A DNA stretch of 6,458 nt from Paracoccaceae bacterium (GCA_007131945.1 SLPP01000327.1:1-6458), one strand, 5' to 3'; shown: positions 1 to 6,410, numbered from the stretch's first letter. Notes: generated from the letters alone by a model not told the origin. Translations and numbers: made by a program.

Positions 1-1628
1 CCGAAGGCATAGGCGTAGACGTAGAAGGGCGAGTGGACGAAATGCGGGATGTAGGACCAGAAGGTTTCGTAGCCCTCCATGAACTCGAAGGCGGGGCCGA
101 GGCTTTCGGCCTGTACGCTCATCCACAGCGCGTTGAGGTCGTCGGGCGTCAGTTCCCCCTGCCGCCGGGCGTCGTGCAGCTTGCACTCGCAGTCGTAGAA
201 GGCGATCTGGCGGACGACCGTGTTGATCATGTCCTCGACCTTGCCGGCGAGCAGGGTCTTGCGCTCGGCCGGGGTCTTGGCGTTGGCCAGCAGGCGCTGG
301 AAGGTCAGCATCTCGCCGAAGACCGACGCCGTCTCGGCGAGCGTCAGGGGCGTGGCCGAAAGGAGTTCGCCCTGCCCCGCCGCCAGCCGCTGATGGACAC
401 CGTGGCCCAGTTCGTGCGCCAGCGTCATCACGTCGCGCGGCTTGCCGAGATAGTTGAGCATCACGTAGGGATGCACCGTCGAGACGGTCGGATGCGAGAA
501 GGCGCCCGGCGCTTTGCCCGGCTTCACGCCGGCGTCGATCCAGCCCCTGTCGAAGAAGGGCTCGGCGAGTTCCGCCAGGCGCGGCGAGAACTCGGCATAG
601 GCGGCAAGCACGGTTGTCCGCGCCTCGTCCCACTTGATCGTGCGCGGCGGCTCGATCGGCAGCGGCGCGTTGCGGTCCCAAACCTGCAGCTTGTCGAGCC
701 CCAGCCAGCGCGCCTTGAGCGCGTAGTAGCGGTGGCTGAGCCGGGGATAGGCGGCGACGACGGCATCGCGCAGCGCCTGGACGACCTCGGGCTCGACATC
801 GTTGGCCAGGTGGCGCGCGTGCTGCGGGCTGGGCATCTTGCGCCAGCGGTCGGTGATCTCCTTTTCCTTCGCCAGCGTGTTGTGCACGCGGGAGAAGAGC
901 CGCAGGTTGTCCTCGAACACCCTGGCCAGCGACCGGGCGGCGGCCTCGCGCCTGGTCCGGTCGGGGTCGGTCAGAAGGTTGAGGGTCGATTCCAGCGGCA
1001 AGGGTTCCTCCTCGCCGGCGACATCGAAGCTGAGCGCCGCCATCGTCTCGTCGAAGAGCCGGTTCCAGGCGGCGGCGCCGACGGTGGACTGGTCGTGCAG
1101 GAACTTCTCGAGCTCGTCGGAAAGCTGGTGCGGGCGCATCGCGCGCAGCCGGTCGAAGACAGGCTTGTAGCGCGCGAGCGCCGCATCGGTGGCGAGCAGC
1201 GCCTCGAAGGCGGCGTCGTCGATCCGGTTGATCTCGAGCGAGAAGAAGACGAGCGGGGTCGTCGCCGCCGTGACCCGGTCCTGCGCGTCGGCCATGAACT
1301 TGGCGCGCACCGGGTCGGTGGTGTTCTGGTAATATCGCAGCCCGGCATAGGACATCAGCCGCCCGGCGGTGATGTCGATCTCCTCGTAGCGCTGCACGCA
1401 GCGCAGGAACGAAGCGGCGTCGAGCCCCGCGAGCTTGCCCTCGTGATCGGCGGCGAACTCGGCGCAGGCCTTTTCCAGCCAGTCGAAGTCGCGCGCGATT
1501 TCGGGCGCGTCGGGGGCGGCGTAGAGGTCCGAGAGGTCCCAGTCCGGCAACTCGCCGAAGGCGCCGGGTTTCGCGGCGGTGCCGGTGTCGAAGCGGCGCA
1601 GGTCGGAAAGCGCGGGCAGTCGGAACAT
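1..1628 (-). CDS. pepF: Oligoendopeptidase F, M3 family zinc metallopeptidase (3'-truncated by window edge)
   Basis: Cytoplasmic zinc peptidase that cleaves short oligopeptides and takes part in peptide turnover. The minus-strand frame is open from an ATG at 1628 to the left edge, giving 542 codons with no stop. The family is about 600 residues, so I infer roughly 60 C-terminal residues are missing. The N-terminal half is the helical, acidic-rich region usual for the family. The active site is HELGH at residues 405-409 (bases 402-416): His405 and His409 bind zinc and Glu406 is the catalytic base. Glu432 in LAETAS is the likely third zinc ligand. The last visible residues, SPFYVYAYAFG, match the conserved tyrosine-rich substrate-binding segment near the end of M3 enzymes. 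No signal peptide is visible. The start is supported by AAGGGGATCCC just upstream (GGGGA as ribosome binding site). The family call is firm; the substrate range is not readable from sequence. Confidence 0.95.
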   Translation of the reverse strand, partial: MFRLPALSDLRRFDTGTAAKPGAFGELPDWDLSDLYAAPDAPEIARDFDWLEKACAEFAADHEGKLAGLDAASFLRCVQRYEEIDITAGRLMSYAGLRYYQNTTDPVRAKFMADAQDRVTAATTPLVFFSLEINRIDDAAFEALLATDAALARYKPVFDRLRAMRPHQLSDELEKFLHDQSTVGAAAWNRLFDETMAALSFDVAGEEEPLPLESTLNLLTDPDRTRREAAARSLARVFEDNLRLFSRVHNTLAKEKEITDRWRKMPSPQHARHLANDVEPEVVQALRDAVVAAYPRLSHRYYALKARWLGLDKLQVWDRNAPLPIEPPRTIKWDEARTTVLAAYAEFSPRLAELAEPFFDRGWIDAGVKPGKAPGAFSHPTVSTVHPYVMLNYLGKPRDVMTLAHELGHGVHQRLAAGQGELLSATPLTLAETASVFGEMLTFQRLLANAKTPAERKTLLAGKVEDMINTVVRQIAFYDCECKLHDARRQGELTPDDLNALWMSVQAESLGPAFEFMEGYETFWSYIPHFVHSPFYVYAYAF

Positions 1629-1654
1629 GGGATCCCCTTTCTGGTCTGAGGGCC

Positions 1655-1683
1655 GATCTATGTCGCCCGCTGTCCGCTGGCAA
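1655..1683 (-). promoter_or_regulatory. Candidate sigma-70 promoter for pepF
   Basis: On the minus strand TTGCCA (1678-1683, five of six matches to TTGACA) lies 17 bases before TAGATC (1655-1660, three of six matches to TATAAT). Transcription would start near 1648, about 20 bases before the pepF ATG, leaving room for the GGGGA ribosome binding site. The -35 box and spacing are good and the -10 box is weak. This is inferred from pattern only. Confidence 0.4.
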
Positions 1684-1759
1684 CCCGCGCGGCGCCGGTC
1701 CCCGAGAAAGTCGGCGTCAACCGGCGTCGCCGGGCCGAAAAACACCTGCTCGAAGCCAC

Positions 1760-1776
1760 GTGCGCAAATTGCACAC
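1760..1776. promoter_or_regulatory. Operator-like 17-base imperfect palindrome
   Basis: GTGCGCAAATTGCACAC has two 8-base arms around a single central base with one mismatched pair (TGCGCAA against TGTGCAA). It sits in a short AT-rich stretch of an otherwise very GC-rich intergenic region, about 77 bases upstream of the candidate pepF -35 box and 111 bases past the bmt stop. The symmetry suggests a dimeric regulator site, but I cannot assign a regulator family. Confidence 0.35.
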
Positions 1777-1795
1777 CACTCAGCAAGTCCATGGC

Positions 1796-1833
1796 ATCGT
1801 TTGTAAATCGTGTAAATCGTAACCGTTTGTCAA
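1796..1833. repeat. AT-rich tandem repeat cluster with an adjacent perfect -35 box
   Basis: The nonamer GTAAATCGT occurs twice head to tail (1803-1811 and 1812-1820). A third ATCGT stands at 1796-1800, and CGTTTGT occurs at 1798-1804 and again at 1824-1830. On the minus strand a perfect TTGACA (1828-1833) precedes these repeats, which would then lie over or just after the -10 region. No good TATAAT-like box is visible at 16-18 bases. The layout resembles a promoter with repeated regulator sites, reading towards pepF. That reading is inference; the repeats themselves are plainly visible. Confidence 0.4.
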
Positions 1834-1867
1834 CCCCTTGCGCGGGGTCCTGCACGACGGTTTCCCG

Positions 1868-1880
1868 CCGCGACGCGCGG
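1868..1880 (-). terminator. Small GC hairpin just after bmt, possible terminator
   Basis: A five-base-pair stem CCGCG/CGCGG with a three-base loop begins 7 bases after the bmt stop codon. No T-tract follows, so if it acts in termination or mRNA 3'-end protection it is not a classic intrinsic terminator. A second weak hairpin (ACCCC/GGGGT) lies at 1833-1848. Confidence 0.2.
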
Positions 1881-1886
1881 ACGGTA

Positions 1887-2924
1887 TCAGCCGCGACGGC
1901 GGCCGCCGCGCCGGGATCGCGCGCCGCCACCCTCGGGTTCGGGTCCGGTTCCGTCGGAGGCCGAGGAAAAGTCGCCGAGCGCCGCCGCGACCTGATCGAG
2001 CGTCGGGCGCGGCCCGCGCGGACGCGTGTCGAGCGCGGCGCGCATCAGCTTCAGATGCGCCGGCATCGTGCCGCAGCAGCCGCCGATGACGCTGGCCCCG
2101 GCATCGCGCGCCAGCACCGCGTATTCGGCCATCAGTTCCGGTGTGCCGTCGTAATGGATGTGCCCGTCGATGTATTTCGGGATGCCGGCATTGCCCTTGG
2201 CGATGACCGGCAGGGCGGGGGCGAGCGCGGTGATGCCGAGGACCGTGCGCAGCAGATCCGAGGCCCCTACCCCGCAATTCGCCCCGAAGGCCGCGGGCGG
2301 GTTCGCGAGCTTGCCCACGAGCTTGACGAAATCGGCCGAGGTGAGGCCCATCATCGTCCGCCCCGCGGTGTCGAAACTCATCGTGCCGGCCCAGGGCATG
2401 CCGGCCAGCCGGCAGGCCTCGGCCGCGGCGCGGTATTCCTCGGGCGCCGAGATCGTCTCGACCCACAGGATATCGGCGCCGCCCTCCTTCAGCCCCTCGG
2501 CCTGTTCGTGGAACATCTCGACCGCGCGGGAATGGGTGAGCGGGCCCATCGGCTCCATGATCTCGCCGGTCGGGCCCATCGAGCCGGCGACGAGCACACG
2601 GCGGCCGGCACGGTCGGCGACCTCGCGGCCGAGTTCGGCGCCGATGCGGTTGAGCTCGCGCACACGGTGCTCGGCGGCGTGCAGCTTCAGCCGGCTGGCA
2701 TTGGCCCCGAAGGTGTTGGTGAGAAACAGGTCCGAGCCCGCCTCGACGGCGCCCGAATAGAGCGCGCGGATCTTGTCGGGCGCGTCCACGTTCCACAGCT
2801 CGGGCGCGTCGCCCGAGGAAAGCCCCATGTTGAAGAGGTTGGTCCCCGTCGCGCCGTCGGCGAGCAGGACACCCCGCTCGGCCAGAAGCGCGATCAGCGG
2901 GTCGGTCTTGGTGGCAGTGGCCAT
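1887..2924 (-). CDS. bmt: Betaine/homocysteine S-methyltransferase (Bmt), cobalamin-independent, zinc-dependent
   Basis: Predicted to move a methyl group from a betaine-type donor to homocysteine, making methionine in the cytoplasm. The 345-residue product is a single homocysteine-binding (beta/alpha)8 barrel with no folate or cobalamin domain. Family motifs seen are DGATGTNL (23-30) near the N terminus, GANCG with Cys217, and GGCCGT with Cys283 and Cys284; the three cysteines are the usual zinc ligands that activate the homocysteine thiol. The start is set by GGAGG five bases before the ATG, the clearest ribosome binding site in the window. The C terminus (about 323-345) is a Gly/Arg-rich tail outside the barrel. 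The zeta-subunit gene is 76 bases upstream on the same strand. The methyl donor (glycine betaine or a related compound) is inferred from the alphaproteobacterial Bmt type; another S-methyl donor is possible. Confidence 0.88.
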   Translation of the reverse strand: MATATKTDPLIALLAERGVLLADGATGTNLFNMGLSSGDAPELWNVDAPDKIRALYSGAVEAGSDLFLTNTFGANASRLKLHAAEHRVRELNRIGAELGREVADRAGRRVLVAGSMGPTGEIMEPMGPLTHSRAVEMFHEQAEGLKEGGADILWVETISAPEEYRAAAEACRLAGMPWAGTMSFDTAGRTMMGLTSADFVKLVGKLANPPAAFGANCGVGASDLLRTVLGITALAPALPVIAKGNAGIPKYIDGHIHYDGTPELMAEYAVLARDAGASVIGGCCGTMPAHLKLMRAALDTRPRGPRPTLDQVAAALGDFSSASDGTGPEPEGGGARSRRGGRRRG

Positions 2925-2944
2925 CTCATCCTCCGGACGGGAAA

Positions 2945-2965
2945 CGGCGCCGAAAGGTGGCGCCG
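2945..2965 (-). terminator. Perfect 7-bp hairpin in the bmt leader (terminator or attenuator candidate)
   Basis: On the minus strand CGGCGCC, a seven-base loop ACCTTTC and GGCGCCG form a perfect GC-only stem followed by TTTCCC. It lies 36 bases after the zeta-subunit stop codon and about 20 bases before the bmt ATG. The short T-run makes it a weak intrinsic terminator. It could end the zeta transcript or modulate readthrough into bmt. Confidence 0.4.
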
Positions 2966-3000
2966 GGGGGCAACGCGTGGCGCGCCGCGGCGCCGGGCGC

Positions 3001-3315
3001 TCAGCCCTCCTTGACCAGCTGCTCCTTGGCGGCGAGCAGGAACTCGTCCATCTTGGTGCGGATCGTCCGCTCGTCCGCCTTGCCCTCGAGGTCGTGCGCG
3101 ACCTTGCGGAAGACGTCCTCGTGGCCGGCCTCCTCGAAATCGGCGCGGATCACCTCCATCGCGTAATCCTCGGCCGCCTGGCCCGACCGGCCCAGAAGCT
3201 CCGCCGCCCAGAGTCCGAGCATCTTGTTGCGTCGCGCCACGGCCTTGAACTGCATTTCCAGGTCATGGGCGAACTTCGTCTCGAAGGCGCGCTCGCGGTC
3301 GTCGAAGGTGGACAT
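3001..3315 (-). CDS. F1FO-ATPase inhibitor zeta subunit (DUF1476 family)
   Basis: Small cytoplasmic protein of 104 residues that in Paracoccus denitrificans binds F1 and blocks ATP hydrolysis. The match rests on the N-terminal TFDDRERAFETKFAHD-type segment, which is the inhibitory region of the family, followed by FKAVARRNKMLGLWAA, the DVFRK motif at 67-71, and EGKADE at 77-82. The whole chain reads as charged amphipathic helices with no signal peptide or membrane segment. I chose the second of two adjacent ATGs (3315) because the family begins M-S/T-T-F-D-D; the ATG at 3318 would add one Met. The ribosome binding site is poor (GGGG farther upstream). The frame stays open upstream to 3537, but that extension runs through the divergent promoter region into purC and has no family resemblance. 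No ATP synthase genes are next to it, so it acts in trans. Family assignment is firm; the inhibitory role is by homology. Confidence 0.9.
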   Translation of the reverse strand: MSTFDDRERAFETKFAHDLEMQFKAVARRNKMLGLWAAELLGRSGQAAEDYAMEVIRADFEEAGHEDVFRKVAHDLEGKADERTIRTKMDEFLLAAKEQLVKEG

Positions 3316-3361
3316 CATCTGGGGGCCCCGTTCGTTGCTGTCTGCGTTGCGGTCTGGCCCT

Positions 3362-3390
3362 GATATGGGCGTATCGGCCGCGCGTCGCAA
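3362..3390 (-). promoter_or_regulatory. Candidate promoter for the zeta-subunit gene
   Basis: Minus-strand TTGCGA (3385-3390) lies 17 bases before CATATC (3362-3367). Both boxes are partial matches to the sigma-70 consensus. It would start transcription about 40 bases before the gene. A better isolated -10 box, GATAAT (3394-3399), has no fitting -35 box. Weak evidence. Confidence 0.25.
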
Positions 3391-3447
3391 GCCATTATCG
3401 CACCGCAGCATCGCCGCGCGCGTGGCCGAAGGCACCGCCGGCCGCGC

Positions 3448-3476
3448 TTGCGGGGCGGGCGGGCTTGGCGTATAGG
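3448..3476 (+). promoter_or_regulatory. Candidate promoter for the purC-purS unit
   Basis: TTGCGG (3448-3453) is followed after 17 bases by TATAGG (3471-3476), giving three and four matches to the two sigma-70 boxes. It is the only TATA-like hexamer close to purC on this strand. It predicts a 5' leader of about 48 bases. No purine riboswitch-like fold is evident in so short a leader. Confidence 0.4.
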
Positions 3477-3530
3477 GGCGCCAGCTTCCGCGCGCCCCCG
3501 CGCCGCGGGGCGTTTTGATTCGGAGAAAGC

Positions 3531-4292
3531 ATGGCACGTCGCACCAAGGTCTACGAGGGCAAGGCGAAGATCCTCTACGAGGGTCCCGAGCCCGGCACCT
3601 ACGTGCAGTACTTCAAGGACGACGCGACCGCCTACAACGCCCAGAAGCGCGACGTGATCGAGGGCAAGGGCGTGCTCAACAACCGGCTGTCCGAATTCTT
3701 CATGACCGGGCTGAACGAGATCGGCGTGCCGACGCATTTCATCCGCCGGCTGAACATGCGCGAGCAGCTGATCCGCGCGGTCGAGATCATCCCGCTCGAG
3801 GTCGTGGTGCGCAACATCGCCGCGGGTTCGATCTCGAAGCGGCTGGGAATCGAGGAGGGCACGCCCCTGCCTCGCCCGATCGTCGAGTTCTACTACAAGA
3901 ACGACGCGCTGGGCGATCCGCTGGTCAGCGAGGAGCACGTCCTCGCCTTCGGCTGGGCGACGCATCAGGACCTCGACGACATGGTGGCGCTGGCCCTGCG
4001 CGTGAACGACTTCCTGTCGGGGGTGATGATGGGCGTCGGCATCAAGCTCGTCGACTTCAAGATCGAGATCGGGCGCGTCTATGACGGCGATTTCCAGCGG
4101 CTGGTCGTGGCCGACGAGATCAGCCCGGATTCGTGCCGGCTGTGGGACGCCAAGACCGGCCAGAAGCTCGACAAGGACGTCTTCCGCCGCGACCTGGGCA
4201 ACCTGTCGGAGGCCTATACGGAAGTCGCGCGCCGGCTGGGCGTGATGCCCTCGAACACGACGCCGATGGTCAAGCCGCGGCTGATGAACTGA
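3531..4292 (+). CDS. purC: Phosphoribosylaminoimidazole-succinocarboxamide synthase (SAICAR synthetase)
   Basis: Cytoplasmic ATP-dependent ligase of de novo purine synthesis that joins aspartate to CAIR to give SAICAR. The 253-residue product is full length for the short bacterial form. It begins with the nucleotide-binding strand KVYEGKAK (6-13). It carries SAICAR synthetase signature 1, [14 protein letters not shown] (87-100), and signature 2, LVDFKIEIG (173-181, with Ile where Phe is more usual). The conserved [12 protein letters not shown] is at 195-206. The ATG is preceded by GGAGA at a suitable distance. purS follows after 11 bases, so the two are almost surely co-transcribed, and the zeta-subunit gene diverges 215 bases upstream. 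Confidence 0.97.
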   Translation: MARRTKVYEGKAKILYEGPEPGTYVQYFKDDATAYNAQKRDVIEGKGVLNNRLSEFFMTGLNEIGVPTHFIRRLNMREQLIRAVEIIPLEVVVRNIAAGSISKRLGIEEGTPLPRPIVEFYYKNDALGDPLVSEEHVLAFGWATHQDLDDMVALALRVNDFLSGVMMGVGIKLVDFKIEIGRVYDGDFQRLVVADEISPDSCRLWDAKTGQKLDKDVFRRDLGNLSEAYTEVARRLGVMPSNTTPMVKPRLMN

Positions 4293-4303
4293 GGGACGGG
4301 ACG

Positions 4304-4546
4304 ATGAAGGCGCGCGTGCAGGTGATGCTCAAGACGGGTGTGCTCGATCCGCAGGGCGAGGCGGTGCGGCACGCGCTCGGCAGCCTCGGCTTCGAGGGTG
4401 TCGAGGCGGTGCGCCAGGGCAAGGTGATCGAGCTCGACCTTGCCGAGACCGACCGCGCGCGGGCCGAGAACGCGGTGCGCGCGATGTGCGAGAAGCTCCT
4501 CGCCAACACCGTGATCGAGCGCTACGCGATCGAGCTTCTTGACTGA
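4304..4546 (+). CDS. purS: Phosphoribosylformylglycinamidine synthase subunit PurS
   Basis: Small subunit of the three-part FGAM synthase (PurL-PurQ-PurS), which uses glutamine and ATP to convert FGAR to FGAM. In this complex PurS bridges the PurQ glutaminase and the PurL synthase. The product is 80 residues, normal for the family. It shows the typical beta-alpha-beta order: VQVMLKTGVLDPQG at 5-18, then GFEGVEAVRQGKVIELDL at 29-46, with YAIELLD at the C terminus. The start follows the purC stop by 11 bases, with a modest GGGACGGGA ribosome binding site. purQ, often the next gene, is not in the window; a cytochrome P450 stands in that place. Confidence 0.93.
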   Translation: MKARVQVMLKTGVLDPQGEAVRHALGSLGFEGVEAVRQGKVIELDLAETDRARAENAVRAMCEKLLANTVIERYAIELLD

Positions 4547-4583
4547 GCTTGACAGGCCCGGCGGGCGCGTGCCTGCTGGCGGC

Positions 4584-5747
4584 ATGTCCGACGCACCTGT
4601 TCACCGCATCGACCGCGCGGCCTTCGCCGCCGACCCCTATCCCGACCTCGCCCGGATGCGGGCCGAGGCGCCGATCGCCTTCGTCCCCGAACTGGGCGCC
4701 ACGCTGATCACCCGGCGCGACGACATCTACACCCAGGAAAAGCGGATCGAGGTCTTTTCCTCGTACCAGCCCGAGGGGCTGATGACCAGGCTGATGGGCG
4801 AGAACATGATGCGCAAGGACGGCGCCGCGCATCAGGAGGAACGCCGGATCGTCTTTCCCGCGCTGAGCCCGCGCACCGTGCGCGACCACTGGGCGCGGCG
4901 GTTTCGCGCCGCCTGCGCCGCGGTGCTGGACGAGCTCGCACCGCGCGGCGAGGCCGACCTCGTGGCCGATTTCGCCATTCCCGTCTCGGGCGCGGCGCTC
5001 TGCGCGATCACCGGGCTGGAGAACATGTCGCCCGCGCGGATGGACGCGGTGAGCCAGGCGATGATCGACGGCTGCGCCAACTATGCCGGCGACGCGGCCG
5101 TCGAGGCGCGCTGCCACGCGGCGACGGCCGAGATCGACGCCCACATCACCGACCGGATGGCCGAGCTTGCCCGGTCGCCCGACGCCTCGGTCCTCTCGGT
5201 GCAGATGCAGGCGGGCCTGAACGAGGCGAGCACGCGGGCCAATGTCAAGCTGGTGATCTCGGGCGGGCAGAACGAGCCGCGCGACGCGATCGCCGGCACG
5301 GCCTGGGCGCTGCTCGCGCATCCCGAGGCGCTGCCGCGCGTCCGTTCGGGCGGCGCGAGCTGGGCGCAGGCCTTCGAGGAATACGCCCGCCTCGTCGCGC
5401 CGATCGGCATGTCGCCGCGCCGGGTGGCGCGGCTCGACACGGTCGCCGGCGTGACCTTCGAGCCCGAGGACCGGGTCTTCCTGATGTTCTCCTCGGCGAA
5501 CCGCGACGAGGCGTATTTCACCGATCCCGACCGCTACGACATCCGCCGCGACACCGGCCCGGCGCTGACCTTCGGGGCGGGCCCGCACTTCTGCCTCGGC
5601 GCGGCGGCGGCGCGCGCCCTGATCACCGAGGTGGCGCTGCCGATGCTCTTCGACCGGCTCGACGGGCTGGTGCTTGCCGGCGAGGTGCCGTTCCACGGCT
5701 GGGCCTTCCGGGGCCCGTTGCGCGTGCCGGTGCACTGGCAGGCCTGA
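4584..5747 (+). CDS. Cytochrome P450 with non-canonical helix I
   Basis: Soluble heme-thiolate enzyme of 387 residues, the usual size for a stand-alone bacterial class I P450 that takes electrons from separate ferredoxin and reductase partners. Visible landmarks in order are HQEER (83-87) in the C helix with its conserved His and Arg; helix I with GGQNEPRD (227-234); the K-helix ExxR as EYAR (266-269); SSANRDEAYFTDPDRYD before the heme loop; and FGAGPHFCLG (330-339) with the heme-ligating Cys337. Helix I lacks the Asp/Glu-Thr pair that normally delivers protons for oxygen activation; Asn230-Glu231-Pro232 occupies that place. The ATG at 4584 is chosen for length and a P450-like N terminus; in-frame GTG 4569 and TTG 4539 are alternatives, and no start has a strong ribosome binding site. 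It begins 37 bases after purS. Codon use matches its neighbours. Neither substrate nor redox partner is readable. Confidence 0.92.
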   Translation: MSDAPVHRIDRAAFAADPYPDLARMRAEAPIAFVPELGATLITRRDDIYTQEKRIEVFSSYQPEGLMTRLMGENMMRKDGAAHQEERRIVFPALSPRTVRDHWARRFRAACAAVLDELAPRGEADLVADFAIPVSGAALCAITGLENMSPARMDAVSQAMIDGCANYAGDAAVEARCHAATAEIDAHITDRMAELARSPDASVLSVQMQAGLNEASTRANVKLVISGGQNEPRDAIAGTAWALLAHPEALPRVRSGGASWAQAFEEYARLVAPIGMSPRRVARLDTVAGVTFEPEDRVFLMFSSANRDEAYFTDPDRYDIRRDTGPALTFGAGPHFCLGAAAARALITEVALPMLFDRLDGLVLAGEVPFHGWAFRGPLRVPVHWQA

Positions 5748-5777
5748 AGGCCACGCCGCGCGGACCCGGCGCGATGG

Positions 5778-5795
5778 GCCGGACGATCAGCCGGC
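5778..5795 (+). terminator. Weak hairpin after the P450 gene, possible terminator
   Basis: GCCGG (5778-5782) and CCGGC (5791-5795) form a five-base-pair stem with an eight-base loop, 30 bases after the P450 stop codon. It is followed by mixed GCCGTCGTTCTT rather than a T-run. In such GC-rich DNA a stem this short can arise by chance. Confidence 0.2.
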
Positions 5796-5833
5796 GCCGT
5801 CGTTCTTCGGCCTCCGGTGCCGAGCCGGCGGGG

Positions 5834-5862
5834 TTTCCATTCCGGTGCAGCCGCGCTAGGCT
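5834..5862 (+). promoter_or_regulatory. Candidate promoter for the FKBP gene
   Basis: TTTCCA (5834-5839) and TAGGCT (5857-5862) are separated by exactly 17 bases. They match four and three of six consensus positions. Transcription would begin near 5869, giving a leader of about 65 bases with little secondary structure. Together with the 186-base gap after the P450 gene this suggests the FKBP gene is a separate transcription unit. Confidence 0.35.
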
Positions 5863-5933
5863 CGCACCGCCACCCGGAGCAACCCGCACATCCCGCGCCT
5901 CCGACCACTCACCCCCCCACATCGAGGTAGCTC

Positions 5934-6362
5934 ATGACCCAGGCCAAGGCGGGCGACACCGTCCATTTCCACTATACCGGCACGCTGACCGACGGCTCGG
6001 TCTTCGACTCTTCCGAGGGCCGCGAGCCCCTGTCCTTCACCCTCGGCGCCGGGCAGATCATCCGCGGCCTCGATGCCGCGATCGAGGGGATGGAAGTCGG
6101 CGAGCAGAAGACCGTCACGATTCCCTCGGACGAGGCCTATGGCCCCTACCAGCCCGAGGCGCGGCAGGCGATCCCGCGCGAGGAGATCCCGGGGCATATC
6201 CCGCTCGATCCCGGCACGATGCTGCAGATGCAGACGCCGGACGGCCGCCAGGTGCCGGTGACCGTGGCCGAGGCCGACGAGTCGACGGTCGTTCTCGACG
6301 CCAACCACCCGCTGGCCGGCAAGGACCTGACCTTCGCGGTCGAGGTCGTGGCGATCGGCTGA
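5934..6362 (+). CDS. FKBP-type peptidyl-prolyl cis-trans isomerase, SlyD-like
   Basis: Folding helper of 142 residues that speeds cis-trans isomerisation at proline bonds and, in SlyD-type proteins, also acts as a chaperone. The FKBP fold is marked by VHFHYTGTLTDGSVFDSS (10-27), the LGAGQIIRGLDAAIEGM stretch (37-53) with active-site hydrophobics, and EAYGPY (67-72). The segment between about 73 and 125 is the insert-in-flap chaperone domain. The FKBP fold then closes with NHPLAGKDLTFAVEVV (124-139). It ends directly after the domain and lacks the His/Cys-rich metal-binding tail of Escherichia coli SlyD, so no nickel role is suggested. There is no signal peptide, so it is cytoplasmic. The start is supported by GAGGT five bases before the ATG. 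Confidence 0.95.
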   Translation: MTQAKAGDTVHFHYTGTLTDGSVFDSSEGREPLSFTLGAGQIIRGLDAAIEGMEVGEQKTVTIPSDEAYGPYQPEARQAIPREEIPGHIPLDPGTMLQMQTPDGRQVPVTVAEADESTVVLDANHPLAGKDLTFAVEVVAIG

Positions 6363-6375
6363 GCCCGCCCGGAAC

Positions 6376-6405
6376 GGCGCGCGCGGCGTCCCTGCCACGC
6401 GCCGC
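6376..6405. terminator. Possible hairpin between convergent genes
   Basis: The 48-base gap between the FKBP stop and the end of the minus-strand gene can fold with GCGGCG (6383-6388) against CGCCGC (6400-6405), or GGCGCG (6376-6381) against CGCGCC (6398-6403). The stems compete and no T-run is present on either strand. A shared two-way terminator would make sense here, but the evidence is weak. Confidence 0.2.
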
Positions 6406-6410
6406 CGCCG

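Noticed and set aside
33..1649. Plus-strand open frame of 538 codons
   Set aside because: It is antisense to pepF, which has clear family motifs including HELGH. Long antisense frames are common in GC-rich DNA, and this one has low-complexity Arg/Gly/Val-rich content with no recognisable domain.
1658..1792. Small minus-strand ORF of 44 codons between bmt and pepF
   Set aside because: It has no ribosome binding site, an unremarkable Arg/Ala/Ser-rich composition, and overlaps the candidate pepF promoter.
1791..3014. Plus-strand open frame of 407 codons over bmt
   Set aside because: It is the antisense shadow of bmt, with repetitive Arg/Ala/Gly composition and no domain signature.
3316..3537. 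N-terminal extension of the zeta-subunit gene to an upstream ATG at 3537
   Set aside because: The extension has no family similarity, crosses the divergent promoter region and overlaps the purC start. The family begins at MSTFDD.
4329..5735. Minus-strand open frame of 468 codons over the P450 gene
   Set aside because: It is antisense to the P450 gene, rich in His/Arg/Gly, and lacks any known motif.
5793..5821. Imperfect stem GGCGCC/GGTGCC after the P450 gene
   Set aside because: It needs a G-T wobble and a 17-base loop and has no T-run, so it is not convincing as a terminator.
5856..6398. Minus-strand open frame of 180 codons over the FKBP gene
   Set aside because: It is antisense to a clear FKBP coding sequence and shows no domain of its own.
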